A DNA stretch of 64,000 nucleotides from Elephas maximus indicus (taxonomy: Eukaryota; Chordata; Mammalia; Proboscidea; Elephantidae). The position numbers and the translations under genes were made by a program. Where the stretch lies: contig NC_064819.1 in the NCBI RefSeq assembly GCF_024166365.1, positions 205,431,293-205,495,292 on the forward strand, in the 5' to 3' direction. The notes under the pieces are model-generated. The model was not told the origin of the DNA, searched no databases, and saw only the letters and a program-made list of their open reading frames with translations. Below, piece after piece: positions 1 to 11,654 of the stretch; positions within the stretch are counted from its first letter, which is position 1; each line of letters starts with the position of its first letter.

Positions 1-342
1 TGAATAGGTATGGTGAAAAAATACAACCCTGGCGCACATCTTTCCTGACTTTAAACCAATCAGTATCCCTTTGTTCTGTCTGAACAACCGCCTCTTGACC
101 TATGTACAGATTCCTCATGGGCACAAGTGTTTTGGAATCCCCATTCTTTGCACTGTTATCCATAATTTGTTATGATCCACACAGTCGAATGCCTTTGCAT
201 AGTCAATAAAACACAGGTAAACATCCTTCTGGTCTTCTCTGCTTTCAGCCAGGATCCATCTGACATCAGCAATGATATCCCTGGTTCCACGTCCTCTTCT
301 GAAACGGGCCTGAATTTCTGGCAGTTCCCTGTGAATATACTG

Positions 343-658
343 CTACAGCCATTTTTTAATGATCTTCAGCAAAATTTTGCTTGTGCGTGATATTAATGAT
401 ATTGTTCTATAATTTCCACATTTGGTCGGATCACCTTTCTTGGGAATAGGCATAAATATGGATCTCTTCCAGTCAGTTGGCCAGGAAGCTGTCTTCCATA
501 CTTCTTGGCATAGACAAGTGAGCACCTCCAGTGCTGCGTGTTTGTTGAAACATCTCAATTGATAGTCCATCTATTCCTGGAGCCTTGTTTTTCGCCAGTG
601 CCTTCAGAGCAGCTGGGACTTCTTGCTTCAGTACCATCAGTTCCTGATCATATGCCAC
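343..658 (-). pseudogene. Broken RTE reverse-transcriptase N-terminal part (copy A)
   Basis: Two overlapping minus-strand frames (473-658 and 343-570) together hold the start of the RTE reverse-transcriptase domain: an 'LAKNKAPGIDGLSIEMFQQ' stretch followed in another frame by 'DWKRSIFMPIPKKGDP' and 'LISRTSKILLKII'. The frame changes near 500-570, so no continuous protein is possible. In the intact family this domain performs target-primed reverse transcription in the nucleus. Here it is only a remnant. Confidence 0.85.
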
Positions 659-2054
659 CTCTTGAAATGGTTGAACATCGACTAATTCTTTTTGGTATAA
701 TGACTCTGTCTTCCTTCTATCTTCTTTTGATGTTTCCTGTGTCGTTTAATATTTTCCCCGTAGAATCCTTCACTGTTGCAACTCGAGGCTTGAATTTTTC
801 TCCAGTTCTTTCAGCTTGAGAAATGCTGAGCATGTTCTTCCCTTTTGGTTTTCTGTCTCCAGCTCTTTGCACATGTCATTATAATACTTTACTTTATCTT
901 CTCAAGCTGCCCTTTGAAATCTCCTGTTCAGTTCTTTTACTTCATCAATTCTTCCTTTTGCTTTAGCTGCTCGACGTTCGAGAGCAAGTTTCAGAGTCTC
1001 CTCTGACATCCATCTTGGTCTTTTCTTTCTTTCATGTCTTTTCAGTGACCTCCCGCTTTCTTCATATATGTTGTCCTTGATGTCATTCCACAACTTGTCT
1101 GGTCTTCAGTCACTAGTGTTCAATGTGTCAAATCTGTTCTAGAGATGACTTCTAAATTCAGGTGGGATATACTCAAGGTCTTACTTTGGCTCTCAGGGAC
1201 TTGTTCTAATTTTCTTTAACTTTACCTTGAACTTCTATAGGAGCAATTGATGGTCTGTTCCCCAGTCAGCCCCTGGACTTATTCTGGTTGATGATATTGA
1301 GCTTCTCCATCGTGTCTTTCCACATATGTAGTCAATCTGATTTCTGTGTATTCCATCTGGCAAGGTCAATGCGTATAGTCATCATTTATGTTGTTGAAAA
1401 AGGCATTTGCGATGAAGAAGTCGTTGGTCTTGCAAAATTCTATCATGGGATCTCTGGCATCATTTGTATCACCAACGCCCTATATTCTATCAACACTTCT
1501 TTGTTTCTAGCTTTCACATTCCAATCACCAGTAATTATCACTGTATCTTGATTGCATGTTTGATCAATTTCAGACTGCAGAAGTTGGTAAAAATCCTCAG
1601 TTTCTTCATCTTTTGTCTTAGTGGTTGATGTGTAAGCATATGGATACTATTCTATCACTGACAGCATTGTACTTCAGGATAGGTCTTGAAATGTTCTTTT
1701 TGACAATGAATGCAAGGCCATTCCTTCTCAACTTGTTATTTCTGGCATAGTGGTCCATATGATTGCCCTATTCAGAATGACCAATACTTGTCTATTTCAA
1801 CTCACTGATGCCTAGGATTTCAATGTTTATGTGTTCCATCTCATTTTTAATGATTTCTAATTTTCCTAGATTCATACTTCATATGTTTTGTATTCTGATT
1901 ATTAATGGATGTTTGCAGCTGTTTCTTTTTATTTTGAGTCGTGCCACATAAGCAAACTTGAAAACTTGACTCCATCCATGTCGTTAAAGTTGGCTCTACT
2001 TTGAGAAGGCAGCTCTTCCACAGTCATATTTTCAGTGCCTTCCAATCTGAGAGG

Positions 2055-2220
2055 AAACCCTGGTAGAGTAGTGGTTAAGACGTATGGCTGATAACCAAAA
2101 GGTCAGCAGTTTGAATCCACCAGGTGCTCCTTGGGAACCCTATGCAGCAGTTCTACTCTATCCTGTAGGGTTGCTATGAGTTGAAATTGGCTTGATGGCA
2201 ATGGGTTTGGCTTTTTGGTT
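2055..2220 (+). mobile_element. AfroSINE, short type, inside RTE copy A
   Basis: Sense copy beginning 'aaaccctggtagagtagtgg', with box A-like and box B-like ('gtttgaatcc') motifs and the tail 'gatggcaatgggtttggc'. Target-site duplication is 15 bp with one mismatch: TTCCAATCTGAGAGG (2040-2054) and TTCCAACCTGAGAGG (2221-2235). It interrupts RTE copy A, so it is younger than that insertion. Confidence 0.95.
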
Positions 2221-2484
2221 TTCCAACCTGAGAGGCTCATTATCCAGCACTATATCACACAAATTTTTGCAGCTAATTATAAGGTTTTCACTGGTTAATT
2301 TTCTTCAGAAGTAGACCACCAGGTCCTTCTTCCTAGTCTGTCTTAGTCCGTAAATTCAGCTGAAACCTGTGCACCATAGATGACCCTTCTGGTATTTGAA
2401 TACTGGTGGCGTAGCTTCCAGTATCACAGCAACAAGCAAGCCACCACAGTAAGACAAAGTGACAGATGCATAGGGAATTAATAT

Positions 2485-2715
2485 TTATTAAATGCTTAAT
2501 GTGTTCAATCAGTTTATCTAGATTATCTAGTTCAATACCACAGCAACCCTCAGAGGCAGGCGCTTTTATCTTCCTGATGGTACAGACGAGAAAGCTGAAA
2601 AGTTAAGTAACTTTTCCACAGTAACATAGCTAGCAAGTTGCAGAGCCAGGGTTCCTACTCGTGCAGCACAATTCTAGAGCTCATACCTGTCATCAATGCA
2701 CTCTACTGTCTACGT
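2485..2715 (-). mobile_element. MIR SINE (antisense)
   Basis: Shows the reversed MIR pattern: 'cagcaaccctcagaggcagg', then a 'gatggtacagacgagaaagctga'-type stretch, then 'agtaacatagctagcaagt' and 'cagagccagggttcctactc'. This is an old mammalian tRNA-derived SINE, strongly diverged and not mobile. Confidence 0.8.
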
Positions 2716-4049
2716 CACTCCAGGCATTTCTCCTGGCACTGGGAATTAAAAATTGTAAGTTAGTATTTGGTTGCCTTCCTTGTGAGACTCACATTCTCAT
2801 GAAAAGAATCAAAATGCATCAATTTGGTTTCTACTCACTCCAGTAACTGCCAGAATATGGGTATAAGAAAGGTGCTGCTGGAGCACAGAGAAAGAACACT
2901 TAACCCAGTTAGTAGTAATCAAAGGTTTGCTAGAGACAATGTCAATCAGATTAAGTCTTAGAGCTTATTCAGGAATTCCGTAGATTGAGGAGATGGGAGC
3001 ATGACAGGCAGAGTGAATCATCTGAGCAAAACGCACTATTAAGACATATCACCGCTTGTGCAGAGTAACTTATTGGGGAGTTTGAAGCAGGGAGTGGTAA
3101 AAGAAGTGGTCTCCAGGCTTAGCCAGGACAGGCTGTAGAGTGCCTCTTGGACACTAGGGCATTATCCTACAGGGGATGGGGAACCATTGAACTTAACGAG
3201 GAAATCATGGCAGAAGCACAGTCAGATACCCAGGCAAAAAGTACATACCAGTTGCCCATCTCAACACCTGGAGACGTCCTATAGGGAAGGAAAGCTTATT
3301 GCTAACTTCACACTCGCTGGGCCATCAGCATTTTATTTACTAACGGGTTTAACTTCTTTTTAAGTTTATGTGTGCTATTTGTTAGCACTCATAAGTGATT
3401 TTCAAATAAGCAACATTATATTAAAGGAAAAGTTTGATTCATTTGTAAGGCAGGGTCTATGGGTTTCTTTTTGCTCATTCTCTTTGTGCTTTCAGTGGAA
3501 CAAACAGTGCAATTTTTATCCTGTTTTTAGAGCAGCAGCTGTAAAAGTAATTAATGGCTAAAGAGACTCTAGTATGTCCTGCAGACGGCCATTCTGCATT
3601 TGGCACTAGCTGGGGAGCTGAGGCAGCTGCCTCTGTATGCTTACAGACCCCTAGCGAGGATCCTGGTGAGTGCTGAAGGACTTGTGTCCCAAACTGGGAC
3701 TCTACTCAGCACCCTGAGTCATTTTGGTGACCGACATACATACTGAAAAACTCATGTCAACAGGTATTCTCATATTATTTCCAAAGATGAGAACTTTGGT
3801 GCACATACAAGTTTTGCTTCGTTTTTTAATAACTGAAAGTTAACAATGCTGGCTATATAGACTTTTTGTGTCTAATCAGTAAAAAAGTGAGATAGTCACA
3901 AATTGTATAAAACGATGGGCATTTCCCCCGATTATTTTTTCTTTTTCATTTTCAATCTCCAGTTTATTCTGTTTATCTGTTTACCTTCCTTCCAAATACA
4001 CAAATTAGGCCATTTCCGGTGTAATGAGAAAGCTTGCCACATATGCCAT
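2716..4049. other. Non-coding stretch, one possible ancient repeat
   Basis: No gene is visible. About 2720-3215 vaguely resembles a widespread old mammalian repeat (motifs 'ggcactgggaatta', 'gcatgacaggcagagtga', 'gatggggaaccattga'), too diverged to name. 3300-4049 is AT-rich unique sequence with only chance frames. Confidence 0.5.
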
Positions 4050-4440
4050 CTGCTCAGTTTTTAGAACTGAAGTGGGGCTCAAATCAGATTAACTGGGTTC
4101 CAGGCCTAACAAGGCTACTGGTACCTGTGACCTTGAGTGAATTGGTTGACCTTCCAGATTTTTATTTTTTTCATCTGCAAAATAAGGATAATAATACCTG
4201 CCTGGTCCTCTTCAGGGAAACCCTGGTGGTGTAGTGGTTAAGTGCTGCAGCTGCTAACCAAAGGATCAGCAGTTCGAATCCGCCAGACGCTCCTTGGAAA
4301 CTCTATGGGGCGGTTCTACTCTGTCCTATAGGGTTGCTATGAGTCAGAATCGACTTGACAGCACTGGCTTTTGGGTTGGGTCCTCTTCAGAGTGCTCTTG
4401 AGTGATCATGAAAGTGTAAGCACTTTGTAAACTGTGATGT
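4050..4440 (+). mobile_element. MIR SINE split by an AfroSINE
   Basis: The left half carries the MIR core ('cctgtgaccttgagtgaatt', 'tcatctgcaaaataaggata') and stops at 4215. The right half resumes at 4391 ('agtgatcatgaaagtgtaag', 'cactttgtaaactg'). The AfroSINE at 4216-4378 separates them. Confidence 0.82.
4216..4378 (+). mobile_element. AfroSINE, short type, nested in MIR
   Basis: Sense short-type copy with head 'ggaaaccctggtggtgtagt', box B 'gttcgaatcc' and RTE-like tail. Perfect 12-bp target duplication GGTCCTCTTCAG at 4204-4215 and 4379-4390. Confidence 0.96.
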
Positions 4441-6206
4441 CTTATCCAAACATAAGGGATGATGGTATTGTTGATTTTTTTTTGTTGTTGTTGAAAATAT
4501 ACACAGCAAAATATATACCAATTCAAGACAATTTCTACACGTGCAATTCAGTGACATTGATTACATTCTTCAAGTTATGCAATCATTCTCACCCTCTGTT
4601 TCTTAATTGTTCCTCCCTGAATGACATAAACTCACTGTCCCCTAAGCTTCCTATCTAACCTTTCAAGTTGCTGTTGTCAATTTGATCCCATAGAGATAGT
4701 TCTTTAAAAGAGCACAATACAGACATTTTTTACTAGTTAAGCTAAACTGTCACCTGGTTTAAAGAAGACTTCAGTGGACAGTTTTGCTTTCAGGTTTAAA
4801 GCTTATCCCAGAGCGATAGTTTCAGGGATTCATCCAGCCTCAGTGGCTCCAGGTATTGTTGATTTTGACAGAAAAAGTCTTCAAAAACAGCGTGGGGGCG
4901 GGGGTGGGAATCAGGCTGGGATTCCTTTGTTCCTTGTCCTTAACTCACCTAGTAACAGGAGGCAACACCTTGGTGCTATGTTTTCCCTAGTGGACTGGGA
5001 GAACACACATTTGCCAGGTATGGAGGGGGCAGACGAGCCTTCTGGACTCCCTCCCATTTCTGCCCTGGAGCTGAGCCCTGCTGCTCCCTACTAGATCAGG
5101 GGAAGAGTGTGATCCAGGAATAATCAGATTCACCTCGTTCTGTGTTGGCTGTGCTGTTGCTTCTCCAAAGTGCTCAGGAAAGTGTGTTAGGCTGTTATGG
5201 CTGTTGCCCCACCCTTGGGAGACTGCCCAGGGGATGTGGCCCGCCCCCAGGCAGCCCACAGGAAGCTGGACCAGAAAGTGCAGAGTCACTGAGCCCCAAG
5301 CACCAGGGTGCAGATCTTTTCTCCACCCCATATATTTTCAAGGGGCTGTCTTGCAAAAAAAAAGTCCAATATTTGAGAAAGTCAGGAAAATGTTTTATTA
5401 GTCTTTTATTCACCATTATGAGAAGGTAAGATAATATTTATCCAATTGGTATTGGATAAAACTGGTAAAAATTATGAGTGGACTATAGACTCAGGGCCTA
5501 AAATTATTCTGACCATGACCAAGTAAAAACAGCAAAAGCTGAAAATAGCATTCAAGATTTTAGTGAGAATTCATTTTAGCTTTATTCTTTTTTTTTCTCT
5601 TATCCTGATATAATTATGGGAAGAATTAAACAAGGAATTCTGTGAAGACTGTAAAAATGCATCTGCTAAACTGATTGATAAGAATATTAATTTCACAAAA
5701 AATGTTTTCATTTTTGTAATGCTTCTAAAATAGCAGTTCTCAAACTTCTTAGTCTCACTCATAAATTATTTAGGACCATAATGGGCTTTTGTTTATGTGG
5801 ATTATATCAATAAATATTTATTGTATTTAAACCTAAGAAGCTTTGAGAATATTTAATAATATACTGAAAATTAACAGTAGTAAAGCCATTGCATGTTAAC
5901 AGAGTAACGATATGATCACATGTCATGTAACTACTAGAAAACTCTAGTGTATACTCTAGTGTACACTCCTGAGTGAATAAGTGCAAAAAAAGAACTTTCT
6001 AATTGCTTCTTGAACACCAATTTGAAAATCCTAGGCTCTAAAATATTTTGATCTCCATAAAAAATACCAAATCAAAAATAGTACGTTATTTTTTTTTAAA
6101 TAAAAAATAAGGTACTATAATTTATTATACTGGGATTTTTTTAAGTTATAATTATCTAGTTTCATTAATCTGAAAAAGTATATTAATATTGTTAAGATTA
6201 TGGGTT
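4441..6206. other. Non-coding stretch
   Basis: No gene is seen. 4460-4760 resembles an old LINE-like AT-rich tract. 4780-5340 is moderately GC-rich with several short open frames on both strands, but none has a recognisable domain, splice context or protein-like composition. 5400-6200 is AT-rich unique sequence with a small imperfect duplication 'ctctagtgta' at 5943 and 5955. Confidence 0.5.
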
Positions 6207-6411
6207 AAAAAAAAGTTGCTGTGGAGTCAGTTTTGACACAGGGCAACCACATGTGTATCAGAGCAGAACTGTGCTGCACAGGGATTTCAATTGTTGATTT
6301 TCTAGAAGTAGATTGCCAGGCCTTTCTTCCAAGGCACTTTTGGGTGTACTCGAACTGCTAACCTTTCACTTAGCAGCCAAGCACATTATCCATTTGTACC
6401 ATCCCAGGATT
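6207..6411 (-). mobile_element. AfroSINE, long type
   Basis: Antisense copy whose middle holds the long-type block (reverse of 'gaagaaaggcctggcaatct'). The head lies near 6340-6400 ('ctgctaacctttcacttagc'). On its own strand it follows the short-type copy at 6446-6588 by about 35 bp, which is the same short-then-long order as the dimers at 11.2 and 12.8 kb. Confidence 0.82.
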
Positions 6412-6445
6412 GCCAAAATTGTGGATAAAAAAGCAAAGAAAAATC

Positions 6446-6588
6446 CAAACCCGTTGCTGTTGAGTCAATTCCGACGAATAGCAACCCTATAGGACAGAGT
6501 AGAATTGCCCCATAGGGTTTCCAAGGAGTGGTTGATGGATTCGAACTGCTGGCCTTTTGGTTAGCAGCCAAGCTCTTAACCATTGTGA
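6446..6588 (-). mobile_element. AfroSINE, short type
   Basis: Antisense short-type copy: tail 'gttgctgttgagtcaattcc', body 'cctataggacagagtagaat', head 'cttttggttagcagccaagc'. No clear target duplication of its own was found. Confidence 0.9.
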
Positions 6589-6594
6589 GTAGTA

Positions 6595-6778
6595 AGCTTA
6601 ATTCCCCCCTCTGCCATTGACTAGTTGAATGACCTTGGGATAAGCTATTTAAATTCCCAGTCCTCAATGTCCTGTCTGTAAAATGAAAATGATAAAACTA
6701 TACCTACTTCTTAGAGTTGCTGTGGTGAATAAATGACTCAGTACATATAAAGCACTTTGAACAGTGTCTGGCATATAT

Positions 6779-6781
<3 letters not shown>
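6595..6781 (+). mobile_element. MIR SINE, end reused as AfroSINE target
   Basis: MIR core motifs in order: 'tgaatgaccttgggataagc', 'tgtctgtaaaatgaaaatga', 'tagagttgctgtggtgaat', 'aaagcactttgaacagtgtc'. Its 3' end (CTGGCATATATAAA) was duplicated when the next AfroSINE inserted. Confidence 0.85.
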
Positions 6782-6809
<28 letters not shown>

Positions 6810-6963
6810 AAACCTGTTGTTGTCGAATCAATTTCAACTCATAGCAACCCTATAGGATAGAGTAGAACTGCCCCATAGGTTTCCAAAGAGCGCCTGGTAT
6901 AGTTGAACAGCCAGCCTTTGGTTAACAACCATAGCTGTTAACCACTATGCCATCAGGGTTTCC
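6782..6963 (-). mobile_element. AfroSINE, short type, with simple A-rich tail
   Basis: Antisense copy. Its tail side is an (aaaac)n stretch at 6781-6806, and the head is at 6925-6960. Perfect 14-bp target duplication CTGGCATATATAAA at 6768-6781 and 6964-6977. Confidence 0.95.
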
Positions 6964-7219
6964 CTGGCATATATAAACTCTGTTAGTTATTATATATTGT
7001 TAGTATTGTATTAAAGATATTAGTTTTTATGTATTGTTGCATGAAAAATCAAGTAATATACAAAATACAATTTTTATTTTTGTTAAGGTAAAGAACGACT
7101 AAAACTCATTTGAGATACACACACACACAAATTAAATAAGAAAATATTTTTGAAAGCTTTGGAAAAGGGTAATAAATGGGAATTTAGTGTTTCACCCATG
7201 AAAATATTTTAGTGTGTCA

Positions 7220-7760
7220 GTGGGTAAAAGACAAATCACTTCAGACAAATCAATGGAAAAATACTATGCAGTCCAGAAATACATCTTAATATATATAGTA
7301 ATATGATGTGGTTAGTTAACATCACAAATCAATGTGGAAATGGAGTTAATTATTCACTAAACAATGTTGAAAACATTGGGGTTTTTTTTTTTAATCACTT
7401 TGTATCCTCACTTTATTCCAACAAGAAAATAAATTACAATTGGATTTAAGATTAAATGCTAAAAAAAAACAACCAAAAAACAAGTACAGATGGCGATATA
7501 AATATTTAGCTTTTCTCTGGGCAGAGAGTATTTTCTCATCTTAGAAATCATTGGTGAAATTATAAAACATCAATATATTGATTGCATTGAAATCATCAGT
7601 ATTAAAGACAACTCACTGAAGAAAAAATATCCACAACAAATAGTATTCACATAAAATAGTTAGCACCCACAGATAAGAGTTAATATAATTAAAATACTAT
7701 GCGCTAATACAAATTGTTAAAAGCGATCTAAGACCCCAGTAGAAAAAATGGCAGAGGTAT
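7220..7760 (+). mobile_element. Old L1 LINE fragment (end of ORF2 region)
   Basis: Order of phrases matches the end of mammalian L1 ORF2: a cAAATCAaTGgaaa-type start, 'ttattcactaaacaatgttg', 'ttggatttaagattaaatgc', then 'cactgaagaaaaaatatcc' and 'agttaatataattaaaatac'. Frames are destroyed. Weakly bounded on both sides. Confidence 0.6.
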
Positions 7761-8559
7761 CATACTGACTTGTTAGCTTCCTCAGAGGCTCAAGGATGAA
7801 AAAATAGTGGTTGCTTGTTGTCATGGAAATTTATGTAGGATTTCTGGGAATATGACCTTAAAGGAGAATTCATCCCTTAGGTAGAATAGTCATCTCAGGT
7901 CCCACAGTCCTCTGAGCTTGAGATAGGTGGTTGATTTCAAAGATAATTATGGAAATTGCTCAATTTAGGATGAAAATCTTTTTGTTTACACAGAATGTGT
8001 GTTCCATAAAGAAAAAATCTGATTAAATGGTTTGGTAACACTGGATGGGTAGAAGAAGTTGATTTATGGGAATATATTTCGGAATAGATTTTGAACACCA
8101 GAAGATAAAATTAAACACTTTCTAGAACTTTCATCGTTTTAAACTCTATGCAATGGCTTGTTAATAATGTGTTAGCCCTGCTTTTTGTGAGACTTTATCG
8201 TCTTGTCAACTAGGGTCCTTTTCAGAACCATAAGACCCTTGATGGGTGAGGCCTCACTATCCAGGTGGTACCTCTCATAAGCATACCATCTACCCCTATG
8301 TCTCAATACCACATATGAGAACAATGGCCTTGAAGGTTTAATTGTTTTTTTAAAAAAGTGTTCCAAGAGGAAGCCCAAATCCTCCGGCTCCCTTTTCCTT
8401 AGCATTTCCAGAAGAGGTATTGATTGCACAGGTTGACTCCTGTGTCTGGTTGTCCCAGACCAGAATAAAAGTTCTGGCTTGACTCATGGGGCCTGGCTAA
8501 ACCTGCTGGGCAAAGGAGCCAAACCGTGATCATGGCTGTTGCATAACAGCCTTCTGTGT
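7761..8559. other. Non-coding stretch
   Basis: Unique sequence without a recognisable repeat, gene or RNA. The open frame on the minus strand at 8172-8429 (85 codons) has no known domain and is in the range expected by chance. Confidence 0.5.
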
Positions 8560-8739
8560 GGTCTAGTGGAGAGAATACTGGGCTGGGAGTCAGGAAGTCA
8601 GAGACTGGCTCCTGGTCCAGTCAGGAGGGCGGGTGGCAGGGTGACTTTGTTGCACTGCAAGTAGGGCTTTTGGGCCTCCAGCCTTCAGATTTCTCTGTTG
8701 CTTAAAAAAAGCAAGGCCTTTGAATTCACGTATCTTTCG

Positions 8740-8995
8740 GGTTTAATCTCTATCACTTGTTATCTTTGACAGTAAGATTTTATCTCTCTGAATCTCAATT
8801 TCCTTATTTATAAAATGGAGAAACTACCTACACCATCCCACTAAAAAAAAAAAAAAGTGAGAATTAAATGAAATAATATTTATTGCGCTGTGCTACGGAA
8901 TCAACTCGACGGCACTGGTTTTTTTTTTTTTTTTTTTTTTAATATACATATAGCATTGTCGCTGGCATGTAAGAATCTCAATAAATGTAGTTTTC
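8740..8995 (+). mobile_element. MIR SINE with a SINE-tail fragment inside
   Basis: MIR motifs 'tctctgaatctcaatttcct', 'tataaaatggagaaactacc' and 'gagaattaaatgaaataata', resuming after the inserted piece with 'ctggcatgtaagaatctcaa' and 'taaatgtag'. The insert is at 8895-8940. Confidence 0.75.
8895..8940 (+). mobile_element. AfroSINE 3' tail fragment
   Basis: Only the last part of the SINE is present ('ggaatcaactcgacggcact', then a run of T). It looks like a strongly 5'-truncated insertion inside a MIR. Confidence 0.75.
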
Positions 8996-9101
8996 CTCAC
9001 TTTCCCTTGGTGCTTATCTCACATCTTGTTTCTTAACAAACCCACTTTTAATTTTCAGAGAGGAAAAGATCATATAAATCCAGATTGTGTATTATTAGCT
9101 A

Positions 9102-9270
9102 AGAGCCCTGGTGGCGTAGTGGTTAAGAGCTTGGCTGATAACCAGAAGGTCAGCAATTTGAATCCACCAGGTTCTCCCTGGAAACCCTACGGGGCAGTTC
9201 TACTCTTTCTTAGAGGGTCTCTATGAGTTGGAATTGACTCCCCAGCAATGGGTTGGTTTTTGTTTTTTTA
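9102..9270 (+). mobile_element. AfroSINE, short type (first half of a pair)
   Basis: Sense copy: head 'gagccctggtggcgtagtgg', tail 'ccagcaatgggttggttttt'. A T-rich linker follows and then the long-type copy at 9283. Confidence 0.9.
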
Positions 9271-9282
9271 AGAATTTTAGAA

Positions 9283-9485
9283 GTTGGGCGGTGCAAAGGG
9301 TTAAGTGCTCGAGTACTAGCCAAAAGTTTAACTGTTCAAGCCCACCCAGAGACGCCTCCGAAGATGGGCCTGGTGATCTGCTTCTGAAAGGTCACAGCCT
9401 TGAAAACCCTATCGAACAGTTCTAGGCTGCATACGTGGGGCCGCCAGGAGTCAGAACTGACTGGAGGGCAACTAACTACAACAGA
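9283..9485 (+). mobile_element. AfroSINE, long type (second half of a pair)
   Basis: Sense long-type copy with a degenerate head ('aagtgctcgagtactagcc'), the long block 'gggcctggtgatctgcttct' and a tail ending in 'gagggcaactaactacaaca', which resembles the RTE 3' terminus. It lies directly after a short-type copy. Confidence 0.82.
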
Positions 9486-9509
9486 ACCTGAAATAGTCAA
9501 GGACCTGTC

Positions 9510-9622
9510 TTTAGAGCCAGACCCTGAATTTGGACCTCTAGCCTCCTGAACTATGAGAAAAGAAATTTCTGTTAAAGTCACTCACCGTATTTCCGTAGCT
9601 ATACCAGTAGGAAACTAAGAGC
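9510..9622 (+). mobile_element. 3' end fragment of a MaLR/MLT1-like LTR
   Basis: Contains the closing LTR motifs 'tttggacctctagcctcctg', 'aactatgagaaa', 'aaatttctgtt' and the terminal 'aggaaactaag'. Only the last ~110 bp of the LTR remains. Confidence 0.65.
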
Positions 9623-9850
9623 TTCTGAAACTGAAATTGCCAGTACTTGGGAACAGGTAGCATATCAGGCTCACTATCGGTCACATGTACCTCACTGTGG
9701 TTTAGCTTTGCAGACCCCTTTTCAGAGGAGAAGTTTTAAATTCATGTGTGTTGAGAAGCACAGGATGCAGTTCATATAACTTGGATATTTAAAAAGCAAA
9801 GGGAGAAAGGGAAAACGGCAAATACGAAATAAAACCTTCCCATAATTCAC

Positions 9851-9956
9851 CGAGAAACCCTGGTGGCGAAGTGGCTACGTACTATGGCTGCTAACCGTAA
9901 GGTCGCTGTGAGCTGAAATTGACTCGATGGCAATGGGTACGGTCTTTTTTTTTTTA
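9851..9956 (+). mobile_element. AfroSINE with internal deletion
   Basis: Head 'aaaccctggtggcgaagtgg' and tail 'gactcgatggcaatgggtac' are joined, with most of the body (about 60 bp between box B and the tail) missing. 9-bp target duplication ATAATTCAC at 9842-9850 and 9957-9965. The flanking duplication suggests the deletion was either already in the RNA or happened later without touching the ends. Confidence 0.88.
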
Positions 9957-9965
9957 ATAATTCAC

Positions 9966-11218
9966 ACCTGTACCCAGGATTGCAAGGATAAAATAAAATC
10001 ACTGGTATAAATAATCATTCTTTCATGAAATGGTCTCCAGTTTTAATATACAGTATTTTCATTTACCATTCTTAATTTAGAGATTTTCTATTCAAAAGCA
10101 CACATCAAATATCCGTGGTCATCATTAGGTCCTCCCCTTATGCATCAATTCCCATGGAAAGTCACACTTCTCTCTCCTTTTGAACTACTGCTCTGCAAAT
10201 CACAGTAGTATTTTCCAAGGATTTTACTGTTCAAAGTTCCATTGCAGCGTTTGTGGTAAACTATTGTGTACGGTAATACATGACAACTACAATGCATAGT
10301 GCCTAAAACTAAAATGACTGGCTATTCTGTGGTCAGTAAAAGGAAATTATATAACCTCAGTTGCCAGTGCCGTGGAGGGAAAAGTCTTCACATTTCTGCA
10401 GCCTACCCCTGCCCTTGTCACTTGCCACTAATAGTAGGTTTTACAAATAGGTTGGGGTAAGTGGACCCTGGAGTACTATTCTCTGTACCCCAAAATCCTG
10501 CCCAACCCTTCCGCTTGGTTATTTCGAATCAGCAATGGGCAAGTGTTGGTGTCTTTAACTCCCACACAACTTTATTCTGTTCTATCAGAAACCATGTGCG
10601 TCTCGTACTATTAATCTAAGCACTTTCATTATTTATTTACATAAAACATTTTTTCAAAGAATAGTTTGACCTAACTAACGTGCAGGTTATCTTGGACCTT
10701 CCCATCATGTTATTCTGTTGGTGGTGGTGGTTTTTTTTTTTTTTTTTTAATTTCTTGAGCATTTACTATTTAAATAAAACGAGATAGCAGCAATGGCTAC
10801 TATTTCCAGGTCCTTTTGAGCTTTTCCCTTTATGTCAGCTGCTACTTTCACATTTAATGGGATTTCAAGTCAAATCTCTACTAATCTTTATCGTCCAGGG
10901 GAGCCACTCCACCAGGGAGATGAGGTCCAGGGCCTCTATCAGCCAGTGCTGCCACATGCTTGCCCTGACCCCACGTCTGGATCACACTGCCCATGATTAT
11001 GGCTCTTGCTGGCAGCTCAGTGGCCCATGGGATTGTGGGTCAGAAAGCAGAAAAGGAATCTTGAATTACAGGGGGAAATGATGCTTTAAAAAGGCAAGCG
11101 TTTACTGCTTTTTTTTTTTTTCACGCTAAGACATTTTCATATAGTTTGTTCTTTATTTCAGTCAAGTGTGGTTGGATGCTTTCCTTAAGGAGCTGTATTT
11201 CAATGTAGTGTGTCTTCA
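9966..11218. other. Non-coding unique stretch
   Basis: AT-rich unique sequence with a (ggt)n/T run at 10721-10748 and a T run at 11110-11122. No gene, RNA or named repeat is seen. The open frame at 10857-11081 has no recognisable domain. Confidence 0.5.
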
Positions 11219-11231
11219 TGAAATAATCCTG

Positions 11232-11412
11232 TTGTAGTTGTTGTGTGCCTTAGAGTCGATTCTGGCTCATAACCACCCTATAGGACAGAGTTGAGCTGCC
11301 CCAGAGGGTTTCCTAGACTGTAATCTTTATGGAAGAAGATCACCAGGTCTTTTCTCCCTGGGTTCGAGCCACCGACTTTTCAGTTAGCAGCCGAGTGCTT
11401 AACCATTGTGCA
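11232..11412 (-). mobile_element. AfroSINE, long type; 3' unit of dimer 1
   Basis: Antisense. Tail starts at 11232 ('ttgtagttgttgtgtgcctt'), the long block is around 11330-11360 ('gaagaagatcaccaggtctt' on plus), and the head is at 11370-11410. Together with the adjacent short unit it is bracketed by one 13-bp target duplication, TGAAATAATCCTG at 11219-11231 and 11564-11576. Confidence 0.9.
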
Positions 11413-11563
11413 ACCAGAAAAAAACCATTGCCATCAAGTTGATTTCGACTCATACCGACCCTATAGGACAGAGTAGAACTGCCCCACGGTGTTTCCAAGG
11501 AATGTCTGCTGGATTTGAACTGCCAATCTTTTGGTTAGCCATCACTGTACGACCAGGGCTCTT
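11413..11563 (-). mobile_element. AfroSINE, short type; 5' unit of dimer 1
   Basis: Antisense short-type copy ('cattgccatcaagttgattt' tail, 'gaccagggctc' head). It is joined through an A-run at 11418-11424 to the long unit and shares its target duplication (11219-11231/11564-11576). Confidence 0.9.
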
Positions 11564-11654
11564 TGAAATAATCCTGGAAGACTCTACTTAAAATATTACA
11601 TACCCACAGCATTTTTTCACAGAACATTGACTTTTTTAAATGTAAGGAATAATA

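Larger units (their letters stand above)
1..2467 (-). mobile_element. RTE (BovB-like) LINE copy A, 3' end cut by window edge
   Basis: Antisense RTE-clade non-LTR retrotransposon. Reading the minus strand from 2467 downward gives the 5' region, then the endonuclease region, then reverse-transcriptase pieces that carry the element's typical phrases (KNKAPGIDG, WPTDWKRSIFMPIPKKGDP). The element's 3' part lies beyond position 1. The coding frame is broken by many stops and indels, so it is a fossil. An AfroSINE sits inside it at 2055-2220. The 5' boundary is placed by comparison with copy B at 14230-17404. Confidence 0.93.
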